Assembly (NCBI GenBank): GCA_902557655.1
Contig: CACEAZ010000007.1
Location: 1-64,000 of the forward strand
Length of the DNA: 64,000 nucleotides
Reading direction: 5' to 3'
Origin: an uncultured Bacteroidota bacterium
GTDB lineage: Bacteria > Bacteroidota > Bacteroidia > Flavobacteriales > Flavobacteriaceae
How positions within the stretch are numbered: the first letter of the stretch is position 1; each line of letters begins with the position of its first letter. The notes under the pieces are model-generated. The model did no database searches, was not told the DNA's origin, and was given only the letters and a program-made list of their open reading frames with translations. Below are positions 36,795 through 45,345 of this stretch, piece after piece. The position numbers were made by a program, and so were the translations under genes.

Positions 36795-37696
36795 TTGAAC
36801 ATTTAAAGCCTAATTTTTTTATTCCAGGAGCGGCAAAATCTGGAACAACAACTCTGCATGATATACTTAATACCCATCCTGAAATATCTATGTCATCTGT
36901 CAAGGAACCTGGTTATTGGAAAAATAAAAATTTTAAGGAATTTGGAAAAAATGAGATGCACAATTATCAAAATTTATTCGATAGTACAAAAAAATTTAAG
37001 GGCGAATCTAGTACAGCGTACATGTACTATGATAGCTTTATAAATAATGTGAAAAATAATTACAAAGAACCTCCAAAGTTTATTTTTATTTTAAGAAATC
37101 CTATTGATAGATATTTTTCTCATGTAAACTGGATGAAGGGTTTAGGTTTAGAAAAAAATAACCTTGATGAAATAATTAATAATAGGGCAGAATTTAATTT
37201 TGAAGAATATGACGATTATCCGAAATATTATTATGAGTTTGGCTTATATAACAGATGGATAAATAGATTTTTAGATAATTTTGGCAAGGATAATATTAAA
37301 ATAATAACCTTTGAAGAATTATTAAAAAATAAACTATCTACTTTGAACGAATGTTTTGATTTTATTGGAGTTAGTCCAATAAATGAAATTAAAGAAATTG
37401 CGTCTAATAAAACAAGAAAAATAGTTTTTCCAAGTGCATATCATTTTATCAGAAAATCTTCTTCTGGAAAAATGAAATATACCGAATATGTTAAATATTT
37501 ATTGCCAAAAAAAAGCAGATCAGATATAAAATATATTATGAAATTTATAATTGAAAAATGGTTCAAGAAAGAGTTAAAATTTAAAAAGCTAGATGAGCAT
37601 ACTCGAGAATATTTAAGAAGTATCTATTATAAAGATGTCAACGATCTAAAATGTAGTTTAAATTATAACTTTTCTGAGTGGGAAGATTTTAATTAA
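36782..37696 (+). CDS. PAPS-dependent carbohydrate sulfotransferase
   Basis: This 304-residue enzyme has the 5'-phosphosulfate loop FFIPGAAKSGTTTLHDIL (about 12-29) and the 3'-phosphate motif FILRNPIDRYFSH. It also has KEPGYW and an ExSTAYMY segment. The architecture matches heparan/carbohydrate sulfotransferases. It would sulfate a glycan, probably the one made by this locus. The start is a TTG at 36782 overlapping the GT gene by 13 bp; no ATG is available near the N-terminal motif. It is followed 10 bp later by the flippase. Confidence 0.87.
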   Translation: MGKLIEHLKPNFFIPGAAKSGTTTLHDILNTHPEISMSSVKEPGYWKNKNFKEFGKNEMHNYQNLFDSTKKFKGESSTAYMYYDSFINNVKNNYKEPPKFIFILRNPIDRYFSHVNWMKGLGLEKNNLDEIINNRAEFNFEEYDDYPKYYYEFGLYNRWINRFLDNFGKDNIKIITFEELLKNKLSTLNECFDFIGVSPINEIKEIASNKTRKIVFPSAYHFIRKSSSGKMKYTEYVKYLLPKKSRSDIKYIMKFIIEKWFKKELKFKKLDEHTREYLRSIYYKDVNDLKCSLNYNFSEWEDFN

Positions 37697-37706
37697 TAAT
37701 AAAAAA

Positions 37707-38954
37707 ATGAATTTTATTAAAACATCGTTTTTATCAGGTTTAAGTACTGCAATAAGTCTTATTGCAAGGCTTATCTCTACCAAAATTGTAGCCGTTTATC
37801 TTGGTACAAATGGGATGTTTCTTATGGGTCAATTAAAAGATTTTCTAAGGTTAGGTAATACAATAAGTTCATTTGGGATTGAAAATGGAATAATTAAGTA
37901 TACTTCAGAATTTGAAAAACAGGAAATTGAATTAAAGGGTATTGTTGGCACAAGTTTTAAAATTAACTTTTTTAGTGCTTTAGTTGTTTCGGGACTAATT
38001 TTAGTTTTTAAAGAAAAAGTTTCGGATTTTCTTCAAATAAACTTCAATCAAAACTTTTATTTTTTAATCCTCATATGTTCAGTAATATCTGCGTCAATAC
38101 ATACATGTTTTCTGTCGATTTATAATGGATTAAAAAAGATTGAGCTTTATGTTCTAATAAATATATTTTCAAATATTTTATCAGCAATAGTGATAATTCT
38201 TCTTGTTTTAGAGATGGAGATAATTGGTGCATTCTATGCTCTAGCATTAAATCAGATTTTATCTCTTTTAATTAATGTTATGTTTTACATCTACTATAGA
38301 CCTTTTAAAATCAAGTGGATATTAGAATCTTTTATTACAGAAAATTTAAAAAAATTATCGAAATTTTCTGTTATGGCAATAGCAGGACCAACATGTTTAA
38401 TTATATCTACTTTTATTATTCGCGACCATATATATAACGAGTTTGGATCTGATTATGCCGGGTCGTGGGAAGCAATGTGGAGGATTTCGGCAATTTATTT
38501 ACTCTTCTTAATAACAACATTTAAATTTTATCTGATCCCAACTTTTTCAAAGGTTAACGATGAAAAACTTAAACAGGAAGTGTTTAAGATCTGGAAAGTT
38601 ACGATTCCGATTATAATCATAATAACAATAGGCGTATACTTAACTAAAAATATAATTATTGACATTTTACTTTCAAAAGAATTTGTTTTAATTAATGCAA
38701 TAATATTTTTTCACCTACTTGGGGATGTGATTAAAATTAATTGTTGGGTTCTAGGAAATATTATGATTTCAAAAGCAGACACAAAGAGCTTTGTTTTCTT
38801 TCAAATTGAATGGTCTGCTATATTTATAATATTAAGTTATCTGTTTATTGATATGTATGGCTTTGTTGGGGTTTCAATTTCCTATTTTATAACATACATA
38901 ATTCACTTTACGCTCTTAAATCTATACTACAGAAAATTACTTTGGCTTAAATAA
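37707..38954 (+). CDS. Wzx-type O-antigen/polysaccharide flippase
   Basis: The 415-residue protein has about twelve membrane helices and the MOP-family N-terminus SFLSGLSTAISLIARLISTKIVAVYLGTNGMFLMGQL, close to WzxE-like translocases. It flips lipid-linked oligosaccharide units to the periplasm. It is the last gene of the rightward glycan operon, and its stop is 1 bp from the convergent FemAB-like gene. No Wzy polymerase or ligase is seen in the window. Confidence 0.88.
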   Translation: MNFIKTSFLSGLSTAISLIARLISTKIVAVYLGTNGMFLMGQLKDFLRLGNTISSFGIENGIIKYTSEFEKQEIELKGIVGTSFKINFFSALVVSGLILVFKEKVSDFLQINFNQNFYFLILICSVISASIHTCFLSIYNGLKKIELYVLINIFSNILSAIVIILLVLEMEIIGAFYALALNQILSLLINVMFYIYYRPFKIKWILESFITENLKKLSKFSVMAIAGPTCLIISTFIIRDHIYNEFGSDYAGSWEAMWRISAIYLLFLITTFKFYLIPTFSKVNDEKLKQEVFKIWKVTIPIIIIITIGVYLTKNIIIDILLSKEFVLINAIIFFHLLGDVIKINCWVLGNIMISKADTKSFVFFQIEWSAIFIILSYLFIDMYGFVGVSISYFITYIIHFTLLNLYYRKLLWLK

Positions 38955-38955
38955 G

Positions 38956-39927
38956 CTAAATCATCAAATTATTTAATTTTTGAAAATCTGCAGTATTGAT
39001 TTCATAAAAATTTTGACTTATTGACCTAGCGCCAAAACCCTCTTTCCAGTATAGGAGTCCACTATTTATCTTTCTTCCTTCTTTTTCGTTAGATGTTCCA
39101 AAATCAAAAAATTTATAATCAGAAAAAGCATCATTAATTAAATTATAAAATAAAAAATCTAATGAACCCAATATATTTTTATCATTATTAGATCCAATGT
39201 ATTGGACATGAATAACATTTTTTGTTTGAAAAATAGTTGTTCCCGCAACTATATTATCCTTACGATAAACATTAAATTGTCTAATGTTTTTTCCAAAATT
39301 GGATTTCAATTGTTCAATTTCATCTAATGAATGAACAGGTGAAACAGAATGTTTTTTTGATAAAGTGGGTTTTAAAATTTTATTCCAAAATTCTTTGAAA
39401 TTATCTGTTTCAACTATTTTTAAATTATTTTTCACCCCTCTTTTATAACCTTGAACTCTATCTTTTGAAATTTTGATTTTTTTATTCAATTCAATAACAG
39501 ATATTATATCCTTACGATAAATATTACTGTTGGTTATAAATGATAAATAGTCTAGTTCATTAGAAAAATTTGAATTATAAATTGAGGGTATCTCTTTAAT
39601 AAATAATTTTTTAAAAGAGTTTTTATTGCAGAACTCTAATAAGCTTTTAAATATATCTAAGAAATCATTTAATTTAATATTTTCTTTGACAACTAATCCA
39701 CCGTAAGTTAATCCTTTATGAGAATATAAGTTTTTAGCTTCTATATTAGCAGGAAACAATGCAACAAGCTCTAAATCTTTAAAAATTAAAAAAGAAGAAT
39801 CTTGAAATCGAGAAGAATGATAATCCATAAAATCTCTTTTAAATAAAAAAGTAGCATTCTTGGACACATCAATAAAACTGTCCCATTGAGATTTATATTT
39901 AGATTCATAAGTTTCAATTGAAACCAT
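38956..39927 (-). CDS. FemAB/GNAT-fold acyltransferase
   Basis: This 323-residue protein resembles FemAB-like GNAT proteins: WDSFIDVSKNATFLFKRDFMDYH at the start, LVALFPANIE, TYGGLVV, and the C-terminal LDFLFYNLINDAFSDYKFFDFGTSNE with GLLYWKEGFGA. Such enzymes move acyl or aminoacyl groups to sugars or wall peptides. Placed beside the glycan genes, it could acylate the product (for instance an amino sugar). It lies 11 bp after blh and may be transcribed from the proteorhodopsin/blh side. Confidence 0.75.
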   Translation of the reverse strand: MVSIETYESKYKSQWDSFIDVSKNATFLFKRDFMDYHSSRFQDSSFLIFKDLELVALFPANIEAKNLYSHKGLTYGGLVVKENIKLNDFLDIFKSLLEFCNKNSFKKLFIKEIPSIYNSNFSNELDYLSFITNSNIYRKDIISVIELNKKIKISKDRVQGYKRGVKNNLKIVETDNFKEFWNKILKPTLSKKHSVSPVHSLDEIEQLKSNFGKNIRQFNVYRKDNIVAGTTIFQTKNVIHVQYIGSNNDKNILGSLDFLFYNLINDAFSDYKFFDFGTSNEKEGRKINSGLLYWKEGFGARSISQNFYEINTADFQKLNNLMI

Positions 39928-39938
39928 TATAATAATTT

Positions 39939-40802
39939 TTATTTATCCTTAACAAAATCCTTCATGATAAAAACATGAGGTAATGTCAAACTTGAAATTA
40001 TAATAAACACAAATAAAATGAGGTTATCACTTGTCAGTAAATCATTATTGAAATGATATAATAAAAAACCAAAAACTAAAGATAATATTGTGAAAGGAAG
40101 GGTCTTTAAGTAAAATTTTATGAAATTATCAGTTTTAAATTCCTCAAATTCTAACATTAACATTGGAAGGGAATGACAAAACCCAAAATATAATGTAAAA
40201 GAAGTTAAAAGGTCTGTGTGATAAAAAACCATGTATAGTATGGTTATTTCAGCATATAACGGAACTTTTCTTTTGATATTAAAGTTGGTAACACTTAACA
40301 TTAAAACAGCAACTGAGATCAAAAGAAAAAATGCACCATCAAAATTAGACAAATCTAGATTAGAAAATTCAGGTAGTATGTAAAGAATACCTTGTAATTC
40401 AATAATATTATTTAAAAACAAAGAGAGTAGAATATTAGCTCCGATTACAAAATTAAGCAGCTTATTGTCTGTGGAATTATATCCTAAAACCTGGGTTTCT
40501 CCAAAATGATAGCAAGATATAAGTAAAAAGATCAAGAGACCTAAAAAAGGAGAAATTATCCATAATACTATATTTATAATAATTAGAGATAAGTAGATGA
40601 TATAAAAAATTAACTTACTGTTAAACCTTCTGGCATCAGGATTTATAAAAGCTATGATATGATCAACAGAACCATGTGGAATTCCAATAGACAACATAAC
40701 AATTAAAAAAAGTAAAATTGAATAAGAACTATCAAGACCGAAGAAAATTATAGATAATGCTAAAATTAAACCTATAAGCTTTGATTTCAATATGACATCC
40801 AT
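39939..40802 (-). CDS. blh: Brp/Blh beta-carotene 15,15'-dioxygenase
   Basis: The 287-residue membrane enzyme cleaves beta-carotene to two retinals, the proteorhodopsin chromophore. Conserved histidine motifs are GIPHGSVDH (H43, H48), SCYHFGETQ (H99), FGFCHSLPML (H210) and LPHVFIMKDF (H276). About eight to ten helices are visible. The order proteorhodopsin then blh, on the same strand, is typical of marine Flavobacteriia. The gap to proteorhodopsin is 78 bp and holds a strong hairpin, but no promoter element was found in it. Confidence 0.93.
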   Translation of the reverse strand: MDVILKSKLIGLILALSIIFFGLDSSYSILLFLIVMLSIGIPHGSVDHIIAFINPDARRFNSKLIFYIIYLSLIIINIVLWIISPFLGLLIFLLISCYHFGETQVLGYNSTDNKLLNFVIGANILLSLFLNNIIELQGILYILPEFSNLDLSNFDGAFFLLISVAVLMLSVTNFNIKRKVPLYAEITILYMVFYHTDLLTSFTLYFGFCHSLPMLMLEFEEFKTDNFIKFYLKTLPFTILSLVFGFLLYHFNNDLLTSDNLILFVFIIISSLTLPHVFIMKDFVKDK

Positions 40803-40823
40803 GGCTAGTTTTTATATGAATAT

Positions 40824-40855
40824 AAAAAAAAAGGTGAGGAAAAACCTCACCTTTT
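40824..40855 (-). terminator. Strong hairpin terminator after proteorhodopsin
   Basis: An 11-bp perfect stem (40829-40839 with 40845-40855; core GGTGAGG/CCTCACC) with a 5-base loop is followed on the minus strand by about nine T. It lies between proteorhodopsin and blh. blh expression would then depend on read-through. Confidence 0.8.
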
Positions 40856-40880
40856 CTTAAAAGTTATTTATTAATATAAA

Positions 40881-41612
40881 TTAGCTTCTAGCTGCAGACC
40901 AAACTGCCATACCAAATCCAATTTTATTAATAGCATCACCTACATTGTAAACAACGTTCATGTCTAAAGCAATATTAGACATTCCTTCATACCACATTCC
41001 AGCATCAGTTCCCATTAGGTAACCTAACGGATAAATAGCCCATCCTACAAGGACGTACCATTGTAACATTCTACCAGCAGATGGTATTTTACCAGATGCA
41101 CTGTTTAATGCGGTTCCTACAGCACCAGTTGGTCCACCAAAAATGGTTAAACATCCAACTTCATATGCCATATAGAAGTAAGCACCACCAGAAATAAGAC
41201 CCCAAATTTGAGCATCTAACATTCCAGTAACTCCAGATTCACCGAAGTATCCTGCTACTAACATTACTACAGATGCCCAGAATAATTTTCTCATTCCAAC
41301 ACCCGTTAAAAGAGCAAATTCAACAACCATTAATGGTACAGTAAGAATCCAGTCTATGTACCTTAATTCAGTTGGAGATTCTCCAGTAAGAACCCACTGC
41401 TCTCTCATGTAGAAATAATGCACAGCTGCAATACCAGTAATTAGTGCTGCAACAAGCATTGAATCTTTAAATTTCTTGTCAACTTGACCGTGTTGCATTA
41501 AAAACCACACAGTAGCAGCTAACATTGAAACTGAGCCGATAAAAAATGTAAACCCAGTGAAGTCACCAGGAGCTACAGAAGCGGCGTCAAAAATAAAATT
41601 TAACATTTCCAT
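40881..41612 (-). CDS. Proteorhodopsin, green-type proton pump
   Basis: This 243-residue, seven-helix opsin has the retinal lysine K230 (NKIGFG). The proton acceptor D87, T91 and donor E98 in YIDWILTVPLMVVEF form the DTE set of proton pumps, with H65 as the acceptor's partner. The tuning position (105 in reference numbering) is M95, predicting green absorption. It is not a sodium (NDQ) or chloride (NTQ) pump. N-terminus MEMLNFIFDAASVAPGD is typical of flavobacterial proteins. A second ATG two codons in is an equal alternative start. The gene is followed by a terminator and blh. Confidence 0.97.
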   Translation of the reverse strand: MEMLNFIFDAASVAPGDFTGFTFFIGSVSMLAATVWFLMQHGQVDKKFKDSMLVAALITGIAAVHYFYMREQWVLTGESPTELRYIDWILTVPLMVVEFALLTGVGMRKLFWASVVMLVAGYFGESGVTGMLDAQIWGLISGGAYFYMAYEVGCLTIFGGPTGAVGTALNSASGKIPSAGRMLQWYVLVGWAIYPLGYLMGTDAGMWYEGMSNIALDMNVVYNVGDAINKIGFGMAVWSAARS

Positions 41613-41641
41613 AATTATATAGTGTTTAATTTGTTATACAC

Positions 41642-41649
41642 CAAAATTA
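41642..41649 (-). promoter_or_regulatory. -7 promoter element of proteorhodopsin
   Basis: TAATTTTG on the minus strand, 29 bp before the ATG, fits TAnnTTTG. The nearest -33 TTG (41666-41664) has a short spacing of 14 bp. Confidence 0.5.
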
Positions 41650-41940
41650 CACAAAATATATGCCAAAATGTTAAAAATATCTTAAAATATTGAAAATATG
41701 GTAAGGCAATATTTCTAAAAACCCTCTTCCAACAGAAAGAAATTGAAAAATATCTGATTTATGGCACTTTAATAAATACGCAAAATTTGAGTCTTATTTT
41801 TAGTGAAATAGTAGATAAATCGGGCTTTTTATTGAAAAATCATCATAATTTTAATTAATTATCAGTGTATAACTTAAGAATTTTAAGATTTTCACATTTT
41901 ATTAACTAGTTAAGTGAGGAACATTTAATTTATTTAATGA

Positions 41941-41948
41941 TAAATTTG
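41941..41948 (+). promoter_or_regulatory. -7 promoter element of kdsA
   Basis: TAAATTTG lies 13 bp before the kdsA ATG. No TTG is found at -33, so the match is partial. Confidence 0.4.
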
Positions 41949-41961
41949 TAAAAAAGATTAA

Positions 41962-42786
41962 ATGAATATTGATCAAGTACCAAATATCAAAAATTTATCT
42001 TCTGATAATTTTTTCCTCATAGCAGGACCTTGTGCTATTGAGAGTGAAGAAATGGCTGTAGAAATAGCTAGTCAAATTATAAGAATTACGGATCGTTTAG
42101 AAATTCCCTTTATCTTCAAGGGAAGTTTCAAAAAAGCAAATCGTAGTAGACTAGATAGTTTTACTGGGATTGGAGATGAAAAAGCACTTGAGATTTTAAA
42201 AAAAATAGGTGCTAATTTTAAGATTCCTGTTATTACCGATATTCATTCTGTTGACGATGCGAAGTTAGCCGCTAATTATGTAGATATTCTTCAAATTCCA
42301 GCTTTTTTAGTTCGGCAAACAGATATTCTTGTTGCCGCTGCTAAGACAGGAAAGGTAATAAATTTAAAAAAAGGACAATTTATGAGTCCTGAAAGCATGC
42401 AGTTTGCTGTTGGTAAAATAATTGAATCTGGCAATGAAAAAGTAATGATTACTGATAGAGGAACAATGTTTGGCTATCAAGATTTAATAGTTGATTTTAG
42501 AGGAATTCCGATTATGAAATCCTATGCAACTACTGTTCTTGATGTGACTCATTCATTGCAAAAACCCAATCAAACCAGTGGAGTAACTGGTGGATTACCC
42601 GAAATGATTGAAACAATAGCAAGGGGCGGGATTGTGAATGATATTGATGGTCTATTTATAGAAACACATTTTGATCCAACTCAGGCACTTAGTGACGGAA
42701 AAAATATGTTGCCATTAAATGATCTTGAGGGCCTTCTGGAAAGATTAGTAAAAATAAGACAAGCAATTGTAAGTTTTAAGAAGTAA
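41962..42786 (+). CDS. kdsA: 3-deoxy-8-phosphooctulonate (KDO-8-P) synthase
   Basis: This 274-residue enzyme condenses PEP and arabinose-5-phosphate for LPS inner-core KDO. AGPCAIES (C24) marks the metal-dependent class; the E. coli metal-free enzyme has Asn at this position. FKGSFKKANRSRLDSFTG, QIPAFLVRQTD and DVTHSLQKPN are all present. The C-terminal ETHFDP supplies further metal ligands. It shows the cell makes KDO-containing LPS. Confidence 0.95.
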   Translation: MNIDQVPNIKNLSSDNFFLIAGPCAIESEEMAVEIASQIIRITDRLEIPFIFKGSFKKANRSRLDSFTGIGDEKALEILKKIGANFKIPVITDIHSVDDAKLAANYVDILQIPAFLVRQTDILVAAAKTGKVINLKKGQFMSPESMQFAVGKIIESGNEKVMITDRGTMFGYQDLIVDFRGIPIMKSYATTVLDVTHSLQKPNQTSGVTGGLPEMIETIARGGIVNDIDGLFIETHFDPTQALSDGKNMLPLNDLEGLLERLVKIRQAIVSFKK

Positions 42787-42793
42787 ATTCCAT

Positions 42794-44173
42794 TCAAAGT
42801 TTGGGTTTTGAAACTAGCCCGTACTTATCAATTAAATAGATCAAGGCGGTCATAGTTGCTGCACCTAGCTCAAGCTCTCTTTTATGAATCGTTTCAAAAG
42901 TATCATTTTCAGAGTGATGATGATCAAAATATCTTTGAGAATCTGGTTTGAGACCACTTAACACATTATCAGGAGTTTTCAATGGTCCGATGTCTGCCCC
43001 ACTACCTCCTAATTCAAAAAAGTGAATTAAATAAGGTTTAAATAATTTTTTCCAACTTTGTATTTGGGAAAAATTAGCTTCATCTGAGTCAAAATAAAAA
43101 CCTCTTGGAGTAAATGCACCAGCGTCACTTTCGAGAGCAAAAATGTGATTTTCCCCTTTTCTGAAAGCTTCCTCCGCATATTTTTTACCTCCTCTAAGTC
43201 CATTTTCCTCATTCATGAACAAAACAACTCTTATACTTCTTTTAGGAGTTATTCCAGAAATTTTAAATAATCTTAAAACATCCATTGATTGTACACATCC
43301 AGCTCCATCATCATGAGAGCCATCCCCAATATCCCAGGAATCTAAATGTCCTCCTACCAAAACATATTCATCAGGAAATTCTGAGCCAGTAATTTCACCA
43401 ATTACATTATGCGATAATACATCATCCAATTGCTTACAATTTTGTTTGAAATAAAATTTGATGTCATTATCCATTTTAAGCATTGAACTTAATAAATCTG
43501 CATCTTTTGTACTGATGGCTGCGGAGGGGATCCTATCAATTACTGGAATTTTTCCATAGGTCATACTACCTGTGTGTGGCGAATCGTCGATAGCTAAATT
43601 CATCGATCTAACAATGACAGCAGAAGCTCCGTATTCTATTGCATTAACAGCTCCTTCATATCTTTGATCCACGCAACCACCGTATGCCTTAAATGTATCA
43701 ATCAAGGTCGCATCCATAGGTCTGTTATAAAAAACAATTTTTCCTTGGATTTTATCCCTACCCAATTTTTCAAGCTCTTCAAAACTTTTTACCTCAACCA
43801 CTTTTGCCTTAAGCCCTGCAGCAGGAGTTGAAATAGAACCGCCAAGAGCACATATGTTGACTTGAGTAGTTTTTCCAGGTGCAGTTTCTATATAGGCAAA
43901 TTCTGGAGCACCCCTAACCCATTTTGGAACCATTACGGGCTGAAGCCATACTTTATCAAGACCCATTAATTCCATTTCTGACTTAGTCCAGTTAACCGCT
44001 CTTTCAGCGTTCAAAGAGCCAGAGAGTCTACCCCCAATCTGATTGGATAAATAATCTAGCCACTCATAGCTTTTACCATTTGTAAGAGAATTTGTATAAA
44101 TATCTCTTATTACCTTTTCATCAGTCTGGGAATATGTACACAGAGAAATTAATAAAATTATAATATACCTCAT
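42794..44173 (-). CDS. Secreted M28 zinc aminopeptidase / carboxypeptidase Q-like
   Basis: The 459-residue protein has a signal peptide (to about TYSQ, residue 16), a protease-associated insert (100-230) and an M28 domain. Metal ligands lie in GGHLDSWDIGDGSHDDGAG, MNEENGLRGG, ESDAG and DHHHSENDT. It would trim peptides in the periplasm or outside. It follows the sigma-54 activator gene by 1 bp in the leftward natA-natB-activator-peptidase run. The family resembles PGCP/CPQ and bacterial counterparts. Confidence 0.9.
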   Translation of the reverse strand: MRYIIILLISLCTYSQTDEKVIRDIYTNSLTNGKSYEWLDYLSNQIGGRLSGSLNAERAVNWTKSEMELMGLDKVWLQPVMVPKWVRGAPEFAYIETAPGKTTQVNICALGGSISTPAAGLKAKVVEVKSFEELEKLGRDKIQGKIVFYNRPMDATLIDTFKAYGGCVDQRYEGAVNAIEYGASAVIVRSMNLAIDDSPHTGSMTYGKIPVIDRIPSAAISTKDADLLSSMLKMDNDIKFYFKQNCKQLDDVLSHNVIGEITGSEFPDEYVLVGGHLDSWDIGDGSHDDGAGCVQSMDVLRLFKISGITPKRSIRVVLFMNEENGLRGGKKYAEEAFRKGENHIFALESDAGAFTPRGFYFDSDEANFSQIQSWKKLFKPYLIHFFELGGSGADIGPLKTPDNVLSGLKPDSQRYFDHHHSENDTFETIHKRELELGAATMTALIYLIDKYGLVSKPKL

Positions 44174-44174
44174 C

Positions 44175-45338
44175 TTATATTTTGATAAAATCTTTTACAT
44201 TTTTTTCAGAAATTTCCTTATCTCCAAGAATGATAAGTCTCTCTATGACATTTCTTAATTCTCTAACATTACCAGACCAATCGTTTTTTTTCATTAAATC
44301 AATAGCCTTTTTTGAAAATTTTCTAACTTTTGAGCCTTGTGCATCAGCTATATTTTTTGAAAAATGATCAATTAATAACGGGATATCATCTTTTCTAGAG
44401 TTTAAAGGAGGGACATCTATAATAATTACTGCTAAACGATGGTACAAATCTTCTCTAAATTTACCTTCCTTAATCTCGTTTTTTAAGTCTTTATTTGTAG
44501 CTGCTATTACTCTTACATCAATTTTAATATCTTTTGCACCTCCAACCTTTTGAATACAATTATCTTGTAATACTCTTAAAACTTTAGCTTGAGCTGACAA
44601 GCTCATATCTCCAATTTCATCTAAAAATATTGTTCCATTATGAGCTGCTTCAAACTTTCCTATTTTATCTTTAATCGCTCCGGTAAATGATCCTTTTACA
44701 TGACCAAATAATTCACTTTCTATTAATTCACTTGGTATAGCGGCACAATTAACTTCAATTAGGGGCTGATGTGCTCGCTTACTTAGATTATGAATTGATT
44801 TCGCAACTAATTCTTTTCCAGAACCATTGGGCCCATTAACTAAGATTTTAGCATCAGTTTCGGAAACTTTATCAACAAGATCTTTTATTTGATTTATAGC
44901 CTTACTTTTTCCTATCATTTCAAAATTTTTGCTAATTTTTTTTCGAAGCAATTTATTTTCAACAACTAATTGTTTTCTGTCTAATGCATTTCTTACTGTA
45001 GTTAGTAGTCTGTTTAAATCTGGAGGTTTAGAAATATAGTCAAACGCACCTTTCTTCATGGAATCAACTGCAAGTTCTAAATCGCCATGACCTGAAATCA
45101 TTATAATTGGTGTCTCAGGGGTGTTTTTTTTTGAGAAATCTAATACCTCCATACCGTCAACTTTAGGCATTTTTATATCTGAAATAATTAAATCATAAGA
45201 CTCTTTTTTAATCCTATTAATTGCTTCTATTCCGTTTTCTGCCTCATCAATTTGGTGAGACTTATCCTCTTCAGCTAATATTTTGACCAGGACTCTTCTA
45301 ATAGCTGGTTCATCTTCGATAATTAATATTTTTGACAT
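44175..45338 (-). CDS. NtrC-family sigma-54 activator lacking a Fis/HTH domain
   Basis: The 387-residue protein has a receiver domain (D54 phosphoacceptor, E8/D9 pocket, K104) and an AAA+ domain: Walker A GPNGSGKE at 169-176, the sigma-54 loop as GSFTGA (216-221, instead of GAFTGA), Walker B FLDEIGD (238-244) and GNVRELRN (356-363). It ends 24 residues later, so there is no DNA-binding HTH. It could act from solution, or not on sigma-54 at all. No sensor kinase is adjacent; the ABC exporter genes are upstream. Confidence 0.9.
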   Translation of the reverse strand: MSKILIIEDEPAIRRVLVKILAEEDKSHQIDEAENGIEAINRIKKESYDLIISDIKMPKVDGMEVLDFSKKNTPETPIIMISGHGDLELAVDSMKKGAFDYISKPPDLNRLLTTVRNALDRKQLVVENKLLRKKISKNFEMIGKSKAINQIKDLVDKVSETDAKILVNGPNGSGKELVAKSIHNLSKRAHQPLIEVNCAAIPSELIESELFGHVKGSFTGAIKDKIGKFEAAHNGTIFLDEIGDMSLSAQAKVLRVLQDNCIQKVGGAKDIKIDVRVIAATNKDLKNEIKEGKFREDLYHRLAVIIIDVPPLNSRKDDIPLLIDHFSKNIADAQGSKVRKFSKKAIDLMKKNDWSGNVRELRNVIERLIILGDKEISEKNVKDFIKI

Positions 45339-45345
45339 AATTTAA

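Larger units (their letters stand above)
41613..41961. other. 349-bp intergenic region between divergent proteorhodopsin and kdsA
   Basis: This is the only gap over 300 bp without a gene. It holds the putative proteorhodopsin -7 box at the left and the kdsA -7 box at the right. The middle is very AT-rich, without a clear repeat, hairpin or ORF. A regulatory role in light or carbon control is possible but not shown. Confidence 0.6.
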
